Both the position numbers and the translations under genes were made by a program. Source: Colletes latitarsis (Eukaryota; Arthropoda; Insecta; Hymenoptera; Colletidae). Taken from it: DNA of 64,000 nt. Positions 1-12,573 of this stretch are shown here, piece by piece. Position 1 is the stretch's first letter. Every line of letters starts with the position of its first letter. The notes beneath the pieces were generated by a model that was given only the letters and a program-made list of their open reading frames with translations, was not told the origin of the DNA and made no database searches. The stretch lies in NCBI RefSeq assembly GCF_051014445.1, contig NC_135136.1, forward strand, positions 21,656,001-21,720,000, given 5' to 3'.

Positions 1-498
1 AATCCCAGACCTATCCCAGACATAGCTTGCGTTTTCCTCTAAAATATTGATCGAAACCAGGTTTAATGGACTGTTTCAGTGTGGTACCACATTACTACGC
101 GATCCAAACCAGAAAAAACCCAGGATCTGTTCAACAAGTATGTGAAAAACGCGAAAGTATGACCCTGATGAGGGCAAATCCCAGACCTAACCTAGACGTA
201 ACATGCGTTATCTACAAAAATATGGATCGAAACCAGGTTTAATCGACTGTTTCAGTGTGGTACCACATTACTACGTGATCCAAACCAGAAAAAGCCCACA
301 ATCTGGCCATCAAGTATGAGAAATATGCGATAGTACGAGCATGATGAGGGCAAATCCCAGACCTAACCTAGACCTAACATGCGTTATCCTCAAAAATATT
401 GATCGAAACCAGGTTTAATGCACTGTTTCAGTGTGGTACCACATTACTACGTGATCCAATCCAGAAATAGCCCAGGATCTAGCCATGAAGTATTAGAA
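1..498. repeat. Left-edge monomers outside the first copied block
   Basis: This stretch holds a partial monomer and about two and a half complete ones. They include an ATCTGGCCATCAAGTATGAG class and an ATCTAGCCATGAAGTATTAG class with different variable middles. They resemble 3230-3670 in class order but not as an exact copy. The array evidently continues to the left of the window. Nothing else is seen here. Confidence 0.85.
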
Positions 499-2535
499 AT
501 ATGCGAAAGTATGAGCCTGATGATGGCAAATCCTAGACCTATACCAGACATAACTTGCGTTATCCTCTAAAACATTGATCGAAACCTGGTTTTTATCGAC
601 TGTTTCAGTGTGGTACCACATTACTACGTGATCCAAACCAGAAAAAGCCCACAATCTGACCATCAAGTATGAGAAATATGCGAAAGTACGAGCCTGATGA
701 GGGCAAATCCTAGACCTAGCCCAGACCTAACATGCGTTATCCTCAAAAATATTTATCAAGACCGGGTTTAATTGAATGTTTCAGTGTGGTACCACATTAC
801 TACGGGATCCAAACCAGAAAAAACCCAGGATCCGTTCAACAAGTATGTGAAGAATGCGAAAGTATGAGTCTGATGGGGGCAAATCCCAGGCCTAACCTAG
901 ACCTAACTTGCGTTATCCTCAAGAATATTGTTCGAAACCAGGTTTAATGGACTGTTTCAGTGTGGTACCACATTACTACATGATCCAATCCAGAAAAAGC
1001 CCAGGAACTTGCCATGAAGTGTTAGAAATATGCGGAAGTATGAGCCTGATGATGGCAAATCCTAGACCTTACCCAGGCCTAACATGCGTTATCCTCTAAA
1101 ATATTTATCAAGACCAGGTTTAATTGAATGCTTCAGTGTGGTACCACATTACTACGGGATCCAAACCAGAAAAAACCCAGGATCCGTTCAACAAGTATGT
1201 GAAGAATGCGAAAGTATGAGTCCGATGAATGAAAATCCCAGGCCTAACCTAGACCTAACATGCGTTATCCTCAAAAATATTGATCGAAACCAGGTTTAAA
1301 CGAGTGTTTCAGTGTGGTACCACATTACTACGTGATCCAAACCAGAAAAAAACCCAGGATCTGTTTAACAAGTATGTGAAGTATGCGTAAGTATGAGTCT
1401 GATGAGGGCAAATACCAGGCCTAACCTAGACATAACATGCGTTATCCTCTGAAATATTGATCGAAACCAGGTTTAGTGGAATGTTGCAGTGTGGTACCAC
1501 ATTACTGCGTGATCCAAAGCAGAAAAAACCCTCGATTAGGGCAACATATATGTTAAAACTGCAAAAGTATGACACTGATGAGGGCAAATCGCAGGCCTAT
1601 CCCAGGCATAACTTGCGTTGTCCACTAAAATATTTATCGAAACCAGGTTTAATTGACTGTTTTAGTGTGGTACCACTTTGCTACGTCATCCAAAGCCGAA
1701 AAAACCCTCGATTAGAGCAACATATATGTTAAAACTGCAAAAGTATGACAAAAAAATGAGGGCAAATCCCAGGCCTAACCTAGACCTAACATGCGTTATC
1801 CTCTAAAATATTGATCGAAACCAGGTTTAATAGACTGTTTTAGTGTGGCACCACTTTACTACTTGATCCAAAGCAGAAAAAACCCTCGATTAGGTCAACA
1901 TGTATGTTAAAACTGCGAAAGTATGACACTGATGAGGGCAAATCCCATGCCTAACCTAGACCTAACATGAGCTGTCCTCTAAAATATTGATGGAAACCAG
2001 GTTTAATTGACTGTTTCAATGCTGTACTACATTACTACGTGATGCAGTCCAGAAAAAGCCCAGGATCTAGCCATCAAGTATGAGAAATATGCGAAAGAAT
2101 GAGTCTGATGAGAGCAAATCCCAGACCTAACCTAGGCCTAACTTGAATTATTCTCTAAAGTATTGATGGAAACCAGGTTTTATTGACTGTTTCAATGTGG
2201 TACTACATTACTACGTGATGCAATCCAGAAAAAGCCTAGGATCTAGCCATCAAGTATGAGAAATATGCGAAAGAATGAGCCTTATGTGAGCAAATCCCAG
2301 ACCAAACCTAGACCTAACATGAATTTTTCTCTAAAATAGTGATCGAAACCAGGTTTAATGGACTGTTTCAGTGTGGTACCACATTACTACGTGGTCCAAA
2401 CCGGAAAAAACCCAGGATCCGTTCAACAAGTATGTGAAGAATGCGAAAGTATGAGTCTGATAAGGGCAAATCCCAGACCTATCCTAGACCTAACATGCGC
2501 TATCCTATAAAGTATTGATCGAATCCAGGTTTAAT
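499..2535. repeat. Higher-order block A, copy 1 (2.04 kb, offset 3173)
   Basis: This run of about 11.5 monomers reappears at 3672-5708. Every line I compared was indistinguishable, including private markers such as the local A-run in GACAAAAAAATGAGG near 1747 and the loss of CG in TGAATTTTTCTC near 2320. Identity stops abruptly after GGTTTAAT on the right, and at AAATATGCG on the left. The offset of 3173 is 18 monomers plus 5 bp. The copying is therefore recent relative to monomer divergence inside the block. Confidence 0.9.
1281..1457. repeat. Example monomer of the satellite (177 bp)
   Basis: This unit runs from one TGATCGAAAC to the base before the next. Landmarks in order are the AAACC-A-GGTTT dyad, then the palindrome TGTGGTACCACA, then TGATCCAAACCAGA starting at 1333, an A-run followed by CCCAGGATCTG, AAGTATGTGAA, TGATGAGGGCAAAT starting at 1400, and CCTAACCTAGAC before TGCGTTATCC. 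It is one base longer than the usual 176 because its A-run is longer. The three TGAT starts at 1281, 1333 and 1400 divide it into pieces of 52, 67 and 58 bp. The phase is chosen for description only; the true unit boundary is arbitrary in a tandem array. Confidence 0.9.
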
Positions 2536-3671
2536 TGAATGTTTCAGTCTGGTACCACATTACTTCGTGATCCAAACCAGAAAAAACCCAGGATCTGTTC
2601 AACAAGTATGTGAAGAATGCGAAAGTATGAGTCTGATGAGAGCAAATCCCAGACCTATCCCAGACCAAACATGCGTTATCCTATAAAATATTGTTCGAAA
2701 CCAGGTTTAATGGATTGCTTCAGTGTTGTACCACATTACTACGTGATACAAACCTGAAAAAGCCAGGGACCTGTTCTACAAGTATGTGAAAAATGCGAAA
2801 ATGTGACCCTGATGAGGGCAAATCCCACACCTATCCCAGACCAAACTTGCGTTATCCTCTAAAATATTGATCGAAACCAGGTTTAATTTAGTGCTTCAGT
2901 GTGGTACCATAATACTACGTGATCCAATCCAGACAAAGCCCAGGATCTAGCCATGAAGTATGAGAAATATGCGAAATTATGAGCCTGATGATGGCAAATC
3001 CTAGACCTTACCCAGAACTAACATGCGTTATCCTCTAAAATATATATCAAGACCAGGTTTAATTGAATGTTTCAGTCTGGTACCACATTACTTCGTGATC
3101 CAAACCAGAAAAAACCCAGGATCTGTTCAACAAGTATGTGAAGAATGCGAAAGTATGAGTCTGATGAGTGATAATCCCAGGCCTAACCTAGACCTAACAT
3201 GCGTTATCCACAAAAATATTGAGCGAAACCAGGTTTAATGGACTGTTTCAGTGTGGTACCACATTACTACGTGATCCAATCCAGAAATAGCCCAGGATCT
3301 AGCCATGAAGTATTAGAAATATGCCAAAGTATGAGCCTGATGAGGGCAAATCCCAGACCTATCCCAAACATAACTTGCGTTATCCTCTAAAATATTGATC
3401 GAAACCAGGTTTAATCGACTGTTTCAATGTGGTACCACATTACTACGTGATCCAAACCAGAAAAAAACCCAGGATCTGTTCAACAAGTATGTGAAAAATG
3501 CGAAAGTATGACCCTGATGAGGGCAAATCCCAGACCTAACCTAGACGTAACATGCGTTATCCACAAAAATATGGATCGAAACCAGGTTTAATCGACTGTT
3601 TCAGTGTGGTACCACATTACTACGTGATCCAAACCAGAAAAAGCCCACGATCTGGCAATCAAGTATGAGAG
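2536..3671. repeat. Monomers between the two copies of block A
   Basis: About 6.5 monomers separate the copies. They belong to the same satellite and include the ATCTGTTCAAC class and the ATCTAGCCATGAAG class, plus a monomer at about 2880-3055 with GGTACCATAATACTACG. They are not part of the 2.04-kb copied run. No other element is visible. Confidence 0.8.
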
Positions 3672-5708
3672 ATATGCGAAAGTATGAGCCTGATGATGGC
3701 AAATCCTAGACCTATACCAGACATAACTTGCGTTATCCTCTAAAACATTGATCGAAACCTGGTTTTTATCGACTGTTTCAGTGTGGTACCACATTACTAC
3801 GTGATCCAAACCAGAAAAAGCCCACAATCTGACCATCAAGTATGAGAAATATGCGAAAGTACGAGCCTGATGAGGGCAAATCCTAGACCTAGCCCAGACC
3901 TAACATGCGTTATCCTCAAAAATATTTATCAAGACCGGGTTTAATTGAATGTTTCAGTGTGGTACCACATTACTACGGGATCCAAACCAGAAAAAACCCA
4001 GGATCCGTTCAACAAGTATGTGAAGAATGCGAAAGTATGAGTCTGATGGGGGCAAATCCCAGGCCTAACCTAGACCTAACTTGCGTTATCCTCAAGAATA
4101 TTGTTCGAAACCAGGTTTAATGGACTGTTTCAGTGTGGTACCACATTACTACATGATCCAATCCAGAAAAAGCCCAGGAACTTGCCATGAAGTGTTAGAA
4201 ATATGCGGAAGTATGAGCCTGATGATGGCAAATCCTAGACCTTACCCAGGCCTAACATGCGTTATCCTCTAAAATATTTATCAAGACCAGGTTTAATTGA
4301 ATGCTTCAGTGTGGTACCACATTACTACGGGATCCAAACCAGAAAAAACCCAGGATCCGTTCAACAAGTATGTGAAGAATGCGAAAGTATGAGTCCGATG
4401 AATGAAAATCCCAGGCCTAACCTAGACCTAACATGCGTTATCCTCAAAAATATTGATCGAAACCAGGTTTAAACGAGTGTTTCAGTGTGGTACCACATTA
4501 CTACGTGATCCAAACCAGAAAAAAACCCAGGATCTGTTTAACAAGTATGTGAAGTATGCGTAAGTATGAGTCTGATGAGGGCAAATACCAGGCCTAACCT
4601 AGACATAACATGCGTTATCCTCTGAAATATTGATCGAAACCAGGTTTAGTGGAATGTTGCAGTGTGGTACCACATTACTGCGTGATCCAAAGCAGAAAAA
4701 ACCCTCGATTAGGGCAACATATATGTTAAAACTGCAAAAGTATGACACTGATGAGGGCAAATCGCAGGCCTATCCCAGGCATAACTTGCGTTGTCCACTA
4801 AAATATTTATCGAAACCAGGTTTAATTGACTGTTTTAGTGTGGTACCACTTTGCTACGTCATCCAAAGCCGAAAAAACCCTCGATTAGAGCAACATATAT
4901 GTTAAAACTGCAAAAGTATGACAAAAAAATGAGGGCAAATCCCAGGCCTAACCTAGACCTAACATGCGTTATCCTCTAAAATATTGATCGAAACCAGGTT
5001 TAATAGACTGTTTTAGTGTGGCACCACTTTACTACTTGATCCAAAGCAGAAAAAACCCTCGATTAGGTCAACATGTATGTTAAAACTGCGAAAGTATGAC
5101 ACTGATGAGGGCAAATCCCATGCCTAACCTAGACCTAACATGAGCTGTCCTCTAAAATATTGATGGAAACCAGGTTTAATTGACTGTTTCAATGCTGTAC
5201 TACATTACTACGTGATGCAGTCCAGAAAAAGCCCAGGATCTAGCCATCAAGTATGAGAAATATGCGAAAGAATGAGTCTGATGAGAGCAAATCCCAGACC
5301 TAACCTAGGCCTAACTTGAATTATTCTCTAAAGTATTGATGGAAACCAGGTTTTATTGACTGTTTCAATGTGGTACTACATTACTACGTGATGCAATCCA
5401 GAAAAAGCCTAGGATCTAGCCATCAAGTATGAGAAATATGCGAAAGAATGAGCCTTATGTGAGCAAATCCCAGACCAAACCTAGACCTAACATGAATTTT
5501 TCTCTAAAATAGTGATCGAAACCAGGTTTAATGGACTGTTTCAGTGTGGTACCACATTACTACGTGGTCCAAACCGGAAAAAACCCAGGATCCGTTCAAC
5601 AAGTATGTGAAGAATGCGAAAGTATGAGTCTGATAAGGGCAAATCCCAGACCTATCCTAGACCTAACATGCGCTATCCTATAAAGTATTGATCGAATCCA
5701 GGTTTAAT
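3672..5708. repeat. Higher-order block A, copy 2
   Basis: This is the second copy of 499-2535 at a 3173-bp offset, with no difference found in the lines compared. After 5708 it continues with GGACTG, where copy 1 continues with TGAATG. Such high identity is expected of recent unequal exchange or segmental amplification in a satellite. It could also come from assembly duplication, which sequence alone cannot exclude. Confidence 0.9.
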
Positions 5709-6082
5709 GGACTGTTTCAGTGTGGTACCACATTACTACGTGACCCAATCCAGACAAAGCCCAGGATATAGCCATGAAGTATGAGAAATATGCGAAATTA
5801 TGAGCCTGATTAGGGCAAATCCCAGCCTAAACTAGACATAACATGCGTTATCCTCTAAAATATTTATCAAGACCAGGTTTAATTGACTGTTTCAGTGTGG
5901 CATCACATTACTGCGTGATCCAAACCAGAAAAAACCCAGGATCTGTTCAACAAGTATGTGAAAAACGTGAAAGTATGAGCCTGATGAGGGCAAATCCCAG
6001 ACCTATCCCAGACATAACTTGCGTTATCCTCTAAAATATTGATCGAAACCAGGTTTAATCGACTGTTTCATTGTGGTACCAC

Positions 6083-7113
6083 ATTACTACGCGATCCAAA
6101 CCAGAAAAGGCCCAGAATCTGGTCATCAAGTATGAGAAATATGCGAAAGTACGAGTCTGATGAGAGCAAATCCCAGACCTAACCAAGACCTAAGATGCGT
6201 TATCCTCTAAAATATTGATCGAAACCAGGTTTAATGGACTGCTTCATTGTGGTACCACATTACTACGGGATCCAAAGCAGAAAATACCCAGGATCTGATC
6301 AACAAGTATGTGAAAAACGCGGAACTATGAGCGTGATGAGGGCAAATCCCAGACCTATCCCAGACCTAGCTTGCGTTATCCTCTAAAATACTGATCGAAA
6401 CCAGGATTAATGGATTGTTTCAGTGTGGTACAACATTACTACCTCATCCAAACCAGAAAAAACCCAGGATCTGTTCAACAAGTATGTGAAAAACGCGAAA
6501 GTATGAGTCTGATCAGGGCAAATCCCAGACCTATACCAGACATAACTTGCGTTATCCTCTAAAATATTGATCGAAACCAGGTTTAATCGACTGTTTCAGT
6601 GTGGTACCACATTACTACGTGATCCAAACCAGAAAAAGCCCACAATCTGACCATCAAGTATGAGAAATATGCGAAAGTACGAGCCTGATGAGAGCAAATC
6701 CCAGACCTAACCTAGACCTAACATGCGTTATCCTCAAAAATATTGATCGAAACCAGGTTTAATGGACTGTTTCAGTGTGGTACCACATTACTACGTGATC
6801 CGATCCAGAAATAGCCCAGGATCTAGCCATGAAGTATTAGAAATATGCGAAAGTATGAGCCTGATGATGGCAAATCCTAGACCTTACCCAGACCTAATAT
6901 GCGTTACCCTCTAAAATATTTATCAAGACCAGGTTTAATTGAATGTTTCAGTGTGGTACCACATTACTACGTGATCCAAACCAGAAAAAACCCAGGATCC
7001 GTTCAACAAGTATGTGAAGAATGCGAAAGGTTGAGTCTGATGAGTGAAAGTCCCAGGCCTAACCTAGACCTAACATGCGTTATCCTCAAAAATATTGATC
7101 GAAACCAGGTTTA
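6083..7113. repeat. Copied block B, copy 1 (~1.03 kb, offset 5460)
   Basis: About six monomers recur at 11543-12573, aligned for example by AACCAAGACCTAAGATGCG at 6181 and 11641. The copies differ at scattered sites, for example AAAATACCC against TAAAAACCC near 6290, and a one-base gap in GGTCATCAAG against GGCCATAAG. This copy is therefore older than block A. The right edge is again just after GGTTTAAT. Confidence 0.8.
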
Positions 7114-7560
7114 ATCGACTGTTTCAGTGTGGTACCACATTACTACGTGATCCAAACCAGAAAAAACCCAGGATCTGTTTAACAAGTATGTGAAGAATGC
7201 GTAAGTATGAGTCTGATGAGTGAAAATCCCAGGCCTTACCTAGACCTAACATGCGTTATCCTCAAAAATATTGATCGAAACCAGGTTTAATCGACTGTTT
7301 CAGTGTGGTACCACATTACTACGTGATCCAAACCAGAAAAAAACCCAGGATCTGTTTAACAAGTATGTGAAGAATGCGTAAGTATGAGTCTGATGAGGGC
7401 AAATACCAGGCCTAACCTAGACATAACATGTGTTATCCTCTAAAATATTGATCGAAACCAGGTTTAGTGGAATGTTGCAGTGTGGTACCACATTACTGCG
7501 TGATCCAAAGCAGAAAAAGCCCTCGATTAGGGCAACATATATGTTAAAACTGCGAAAGTA

Positions 7561-8453
7561 TGACCCTGATGAGGGCAAATCCCATGCCTAACCTAGACCT
7601 AACATGAGCTGTCCTCTAAAATATTGATGGAAACCAGGTTTAATTGACTGTTTCAATGTTGTACTACATTACTACGTGATGCACTCCAGAAAAAGCCCAG
7701 GATCTAGCCATCAAGTATGAGAAATATGCGAAAGAATGAGTCTGGTGAGAGCAAATCCCAGACCTAACCTAGGCCTAACATGAATTATTCTCTAAAATAT
7801 TGATGGAAACCAGGTTTTATTGACTGTTTCAGTGTGGTACTACATTACTACGTGATGCAATCCAGAAAAAGCCTAGGATCTAGCCATCAAGTATGAGAAA
7901 TATGCGAAAGAATGAGCCTTATGTGAGCAAATCCCAGACCAACCCTAGACCTAACATGAATTATTCTCTAAAATATTGATCGAAACCAGGTTTAATGGAC
8001 TGTTTCAGTGTGGTACCACATTACTGCGCGATCCAAACCAGAAAAAACCCAGGATCTGTTCAACAAGTATGTGAAAAACGCGAAAGTATGAGCCTGATGA
8101 GGGCAAATCCCAGACCTATCCCAGATATAACTTGCGTTATCCTCTAGAATATTGATCGAAACCAGGTTTAATGGACTGTTTCAGTGTGGTACCACATTAC
8201 TACGTGATCCAATCCAGAAATAGCCCAGGATCTAGCCATGAAGTATTAGAATAATGCGAAAGTATGAGCCTGATGATGGCAAATCCTAGACCTTACCCAG
8301 ACCTAATATGCGTTACCCTCTAAAATATTTATCAAGACCAGGTTTAATTGAATGTTTCAGTGTGGTACCACATTACTACGTGATCCAAACCAGAAAAAAC
8401 CCAGGATCCGTTCAACAAGTATATGAAGAATGCGAAAGAATGAGTCTGATGAG
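7561..8453. repeat. Copied block C, copy 1 (~0.9 kb, offset 2996)
   Basis: About five monomers recur at 10557-11449. Shared content includes GTGATGCA-class monomers (CTGTTTCAATGTTGTACTAC, then ATGAATTATTCTC) followed by the ATCTAGCCATGAAG class and the CGTTCAACAAG class. Differences are visible, for example TCTGGTGAGAG against TCTGATGAGAG near 7741. The GTGATGCA class has lost the KpnI palindrome (TTGTACTAC or GTGGTACTAC). Confidence 0.75.
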
Positions 8454-8760
8454 TGAAAATCCCAGGCCTAACCTAGACCTAACATGCGTTATCCTCAAAA
8501 ATATTGATCGAAACCAGGTTTAATCGACTGTTTCAGTGTGGTACCACATTACTACGTGATCCAAACCAGAAAAAAACCCAGGATCTGTTTAACAAGTATG
8601 TGAAGAATGCGTAAGTATGAGTCTGATGAGTGAAAATCGTAGGTCTTACCTAGACCTAACATGCGTTATCCTCAAAAATATTGATCGAAACCTGGTTTAA
8701 TCGACTGTTTCAGTGTGGTACCACATTACTACGTGATCCAAACCAGAAAAAACCCAGGAT

Positions 8761-9694
8761 CTGTTTAACAAGTATGTGAAAAATGCGAAAGTATGACCCT
8801 GATGAGGGCAAATCCCAGACCTATCCAAGACCTAACTTGCGTTGTCCTCTAAAATATTGATCGAAACCAGGTTTAATTGACTGTTTTAGTGTGGCACCAC
8901 TATTCTACGTGATCCAAAGCAGAAAAAACCCTCGATCAGGTCAACAGGTATGTTAAAACTGCGAAAGTATGACACTGATGAGGGCAAATCCCAGGCCTAA
9001 CCAAGACCTAACATGCGTTATCCTCTAAAATATTGATCGAAACCAGGTTTAATGGACTGTTTCAGTGGGGTGCCTCATTACTACCTGATCCAAACCAGAA
9101 AAAACCCAGGATCTGTGCAACAAGTATGTGAAAAACGCGAAAGTATGAGCCTGATGAGGGCAAATCCCAGACCTATCCCAGACCTAACTTGCGTTATCCT
9201 CTAAAATATTGATCGAAACCAGCTTTAATTGACTGTTTCAGTGTGGTACCACATTACTACGTGATCCAATCCAGAAATAGCCCAGGATCTAGCCATGAAG
9301 TGTCAGAAATATGCGAAAGTATGAGCCTGATGATGGCAAATCCTAGACCTTACCCAGGCCTAACATGCGTTATCCTCTAAAATATTTATCAAGACCAGGT
9401 TTAATTGAATGTTTCAGTGTGGTACCACATTACTACGTGATCCAAACCAGAAAAAACCCAGGATCCGTTCAACAAGTATGTGAAGAATGCGAAAGTATGA
9501 GTCTGATGAGTGATAATCCCAGGCCTAACCTAGACCTAACATGCGTTATCCGCAAAAATATTGAGCGAAACCAGGTTTAATCGACTGTTTCAGAATGGTA
9601 CCACATTACTACGTGATCCAAACCAGAAGAAAACCCAGGATCTGTTTAACAAGTATGTGAAGTATGCGTAAGTATGAGTCTGATGAGGGCAAAT
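8761..9694. repeat. Copied block D, copy 1 (~0.93 kb, offset 4050)
   Basis: About five monomers recur at 12811-13744. They include the CCCTCGATCAGGTCAAC class (TATTCTACG against TTTTCTACG between copies) and a monomer with the unusual AGTGGGGTGCCTC or AGTGGGGTACCTC in place of the palindrome. A few substitutions separate the copies. Confidence 0.75.
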
Positions 9695-10530
9695 ACCAGG
9701 CCTAACCTAGACATAACATGCGTTATCCTCTAAAATATTGATCGAAATCAGGTTTAGTGGAATGTTGCAGTGTGGTACCACATTACTGCGTGATCCAAAG
9801 CAGAAAAAACCCTCGATTAGGGCAACATATATGTTAAAACTGCAAAAGTATGACACTGATGAGGGCAAATCCCAGACCTATCCCAGACCTAACTTCCGTT
9901 ATCCTCTAAAATATTGATCGAAACCAGGTTTAATTGACTGTTTCAGTGTGGTACCACATTACTACGTGATCCAATCCAGAAATAGCCCAGGATCTAGCCA
10001 TGAAGTGTCAGAAATATGCGAAAGTATGAGCCTGATGATGGCAAATCCTAGACCTTACCCAGGCCTAACATGCGTTATCCTCTAAAATATTTATCAAGAC
10101 CAGGTTTAATTGAATGTTTCAGTGTGGTACCACCTTACTACGTGATCCAAACCAGAAAAAACCCAGGATCCGTTCAACAAGTATGTGAAGAATGCGAAAG
10201 TATGAGTCTGATGAGTGATAATCCCAGGCCTAACCTAGACCTAACATGCGTTGTCCGCAAAAATATTGAGCGAAACCAGGTTTAATCGACTGTTTCAGTA
10301 TGGTACCACATTACTACGTGATCCAAACCAGAAGAAAACCCAGGATCTGTTTAACAAGTATGTGAAGTATGCGTAAGTATGAGTCTGATGAGGGCAAATA
10401 CCAGGCCTAACCTAGACATAACATGTGTTATCCTCGAAAATATTGATCGAAATCAGGTTTAGTGGAATGTTGCAGTGTGGTACCACATTAGTGCGTGATC
10501 CAAAGCAGAATAAACCCTCGATTAGATCAA
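9154..10530. repeat. Four-monomer higher-order repeat in tandem (705 bp x ~2)
   Basis: Two consecutive copies of a four-monomer unit lie here. The order is an ATCTAGCCATGAAGTGTCAG monomer, an ATCCGTTCAACAAG monomer whose TTTATCAAGACC replaces TTGATCGAAACC, an AGAAGAAAACCC monomer, and a CCCTCGATTAGGGCAAC monomer. Corresponding points at 9365 and 10070 are 705 bp apart, which is 4 x 176 plus 1. The same unit recurs in tandem near 25.5-26.9 kb and 29.9-31.3 kb and as partial copies near 13.3, 19.6 and 33.6 kb, so it is the basic amplifying unit of this part of the array. Confidence 0.82.
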
Positions 10531-10556
10531 ACATGTATGTTAAAACTGCCAAAGTA

Positions 10557-11449
10557 TGACCTTGATGAGGGCAAATCCCATGCCTAACCTAGACCTAACA
10601 TGAGCTGTCCTCTAAAATATTGATGGAAACCAGGTTTAATTGACTGTTTCAATGTTGTACTACATTACTACGTGATGCACTCCAGAAAAAGCCCAGGATC
10701 TAGCCATCAAGTATGAGAAATATGCGAAAGAATGGGTCTGATGAGAGCAAATCCCAGACCTAATCTAGGCCTAACATGAATTATTCTCTAAAATATTGAT
10801 GGAAACAAGGTTTTATTGACGGTTTCAGTGGGGCACTACATTACTACGTGATGCAATCCAGAAAAAGCCAAGGATCTAGCCATCAAGTATGAGAAATATG
10901 CGAAAGAATGAGCCTTATGTGAGCAAATCCCAGACCAAACCTAGACCTAACATGAATTATTCTCTAAAATATTGATCGAAACCAGGTTTAATGGACTGTT
11001 TCAGTGTGGTACCACATTACTGCGCGATCCAAACCAGAAAAAACCCAGGATCTGTTCAACAAGTATGTGAAAAACGCGAAAGTATGAGCCTGATGAGGGC
11101 AAATCCCAGACCTATCCCAGACATAACTTGCGTTATCCTCTAGAATATTGATCGAAACGAGGTTTAATGGACTGTTTCAGTGTGGTACCACATTACTACG
11201 TGATCCAATCCAGAAATAGCCCAGGATCTAGCCATAAAGTATTAGAAATATGCGAAAGTATGAGCCTGATGATGGCAAATGCTAGACCATACCCGGACCT
11301 AACATGCGTTATCCTCTAAAATATTTATCAAGACCTGGTTTAATTGAATGTTTCAGTGTGGTACCACATTACTACGGGACCCAAACCAGAAAAAACCCAG
11401 GATCCGTTCAACAAGTATGTGAAGAATGCGAAAGTATGAGTCTGATGAG
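10557..11449. repeat. Copied block C, copy 2
   Basis: This is the counterpart of 7561-8453 at an offset of 2996 (17 monomers plus 4 bp). It carries its own substitutions, such as GACGGTTTCAGTGGGGCACTAC near 10820 and CATAAAGTATTAG near 11233. The right edge follows CTGATGAG, where one copy continues GGC and the other TGA. Confidence 0.75.
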
Positions 11450-11542
11450 GGCAAATCCCTGGCCTAACCTAGACATAACATGCGTTATCCTCTAAAATAT
11501 TGATCGAAACCAGGTTTAGTGGACTGTTGCAGTGTGGTACCA

Positions 11543-12573
11543 CATTACTACGCGATCCAAACCAGAAAAGGCCCAGAATCTGGCCATAAGTATGAGAAAT
11601 ATGCGAAAGTACGAGTCTGATGAGAGCAAATCCCAGACCTAACCAAGACCTAAGATGCGTTATCCTCTAAAATATTGATCGAAACCAGGTTTAATGGACT
11701 GCTTCATTGTGGTACCACATTACTACGGGATCCAAAGCAGTAAAAACCCAGGATCTGATCAACAAGTATGTGAAAAACGCGGAACTATGAGCGTGATGAG
11801 GGCAAATCCCAGACCTATCCCAGACCTAGCTTGCGTTATCCTCTAAAATACTGATCGAAACCAGGATTAATGGATTGTTTCAGTGTGGTACCACATTACT
11901 ACCTCATCCAAACCAGAAAAAACCCAGGATCTGTTCAACAAGTATGTGAAAAACGCGAAAGTATGAGTCTGATGAGGGCAAATCCCAGACCTATACCAGA
12001 CATAACTTGCGTTATCCTCTAAAATATTGATCGAAACCTGGTTTAATCGACTGTTTCAGTGTGGTACCACATTACTACGTGATCCAAACTAGAAAAAGCC
12101 CACAATCTGACCATCAAGTATGAGAAATATGCGAAAGTACGAGCCTGATGAGAGCAAATCCCAGACCTAACCTAGACCTAACATGCGTTATCCTCAAAAA
12201 TATTGATCGAAACCAGGTTTAATGGACTGTTTGAGTGTGGTACCACATTACTACGTGATCCGATCCAGAAATAGCCCAGGATCTAGCCATGAAGTATTAG
12301 AAATATGCGAAAGTATGAGCCTGATGACGGCAAATCCTAGACCTTACCCAGACCTAATATGCGTTACCCTCTAAAATATTTATCAAGACCAGGTTTAATT
12401 GAATGTTTCAGTGTGGTACCACATTACTACGTGATCCAAACCAGAAAAAACCCAGGATCCGTTCAACAAGTATGTGAAGAATGCGAAAGAATGAGTCTGA
12501 TGAGTGAAAATCCCAGGCCTAACCTAGACCTAACATGCGTTATCCTCAAAAATATTGATCGAAACCAGGTTTA
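11543..12573. repeat. Copied block B, copy 2
   Basis: This is the counterpart of 6083-7113 at a 31-monomer offset. It matches in class order and nearly all positions, including the AACTATGAGCGTGATGAG monomer. The first monomer is aligned with a one-base gap. Confidence 0.8.

Noticed and set aside
732..947. Open frame of 71 codons beginning MRYPQKYLSRPGL, with dozens of relatives through the window
   Set aside because: It recurs at satellite spacing and crosses a monomer boundary. It differs only by satellite variants, starts and stops at arbitrary points, and the 176-bp unit shifts the frame each time. No codon-like constraint or start context is visible.
2660..2690. TATAAAAT as a promoter TATA box
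   Set aside because: It is a common variant of CTCTAAAATATT found in many monomers and not linked to any gene.
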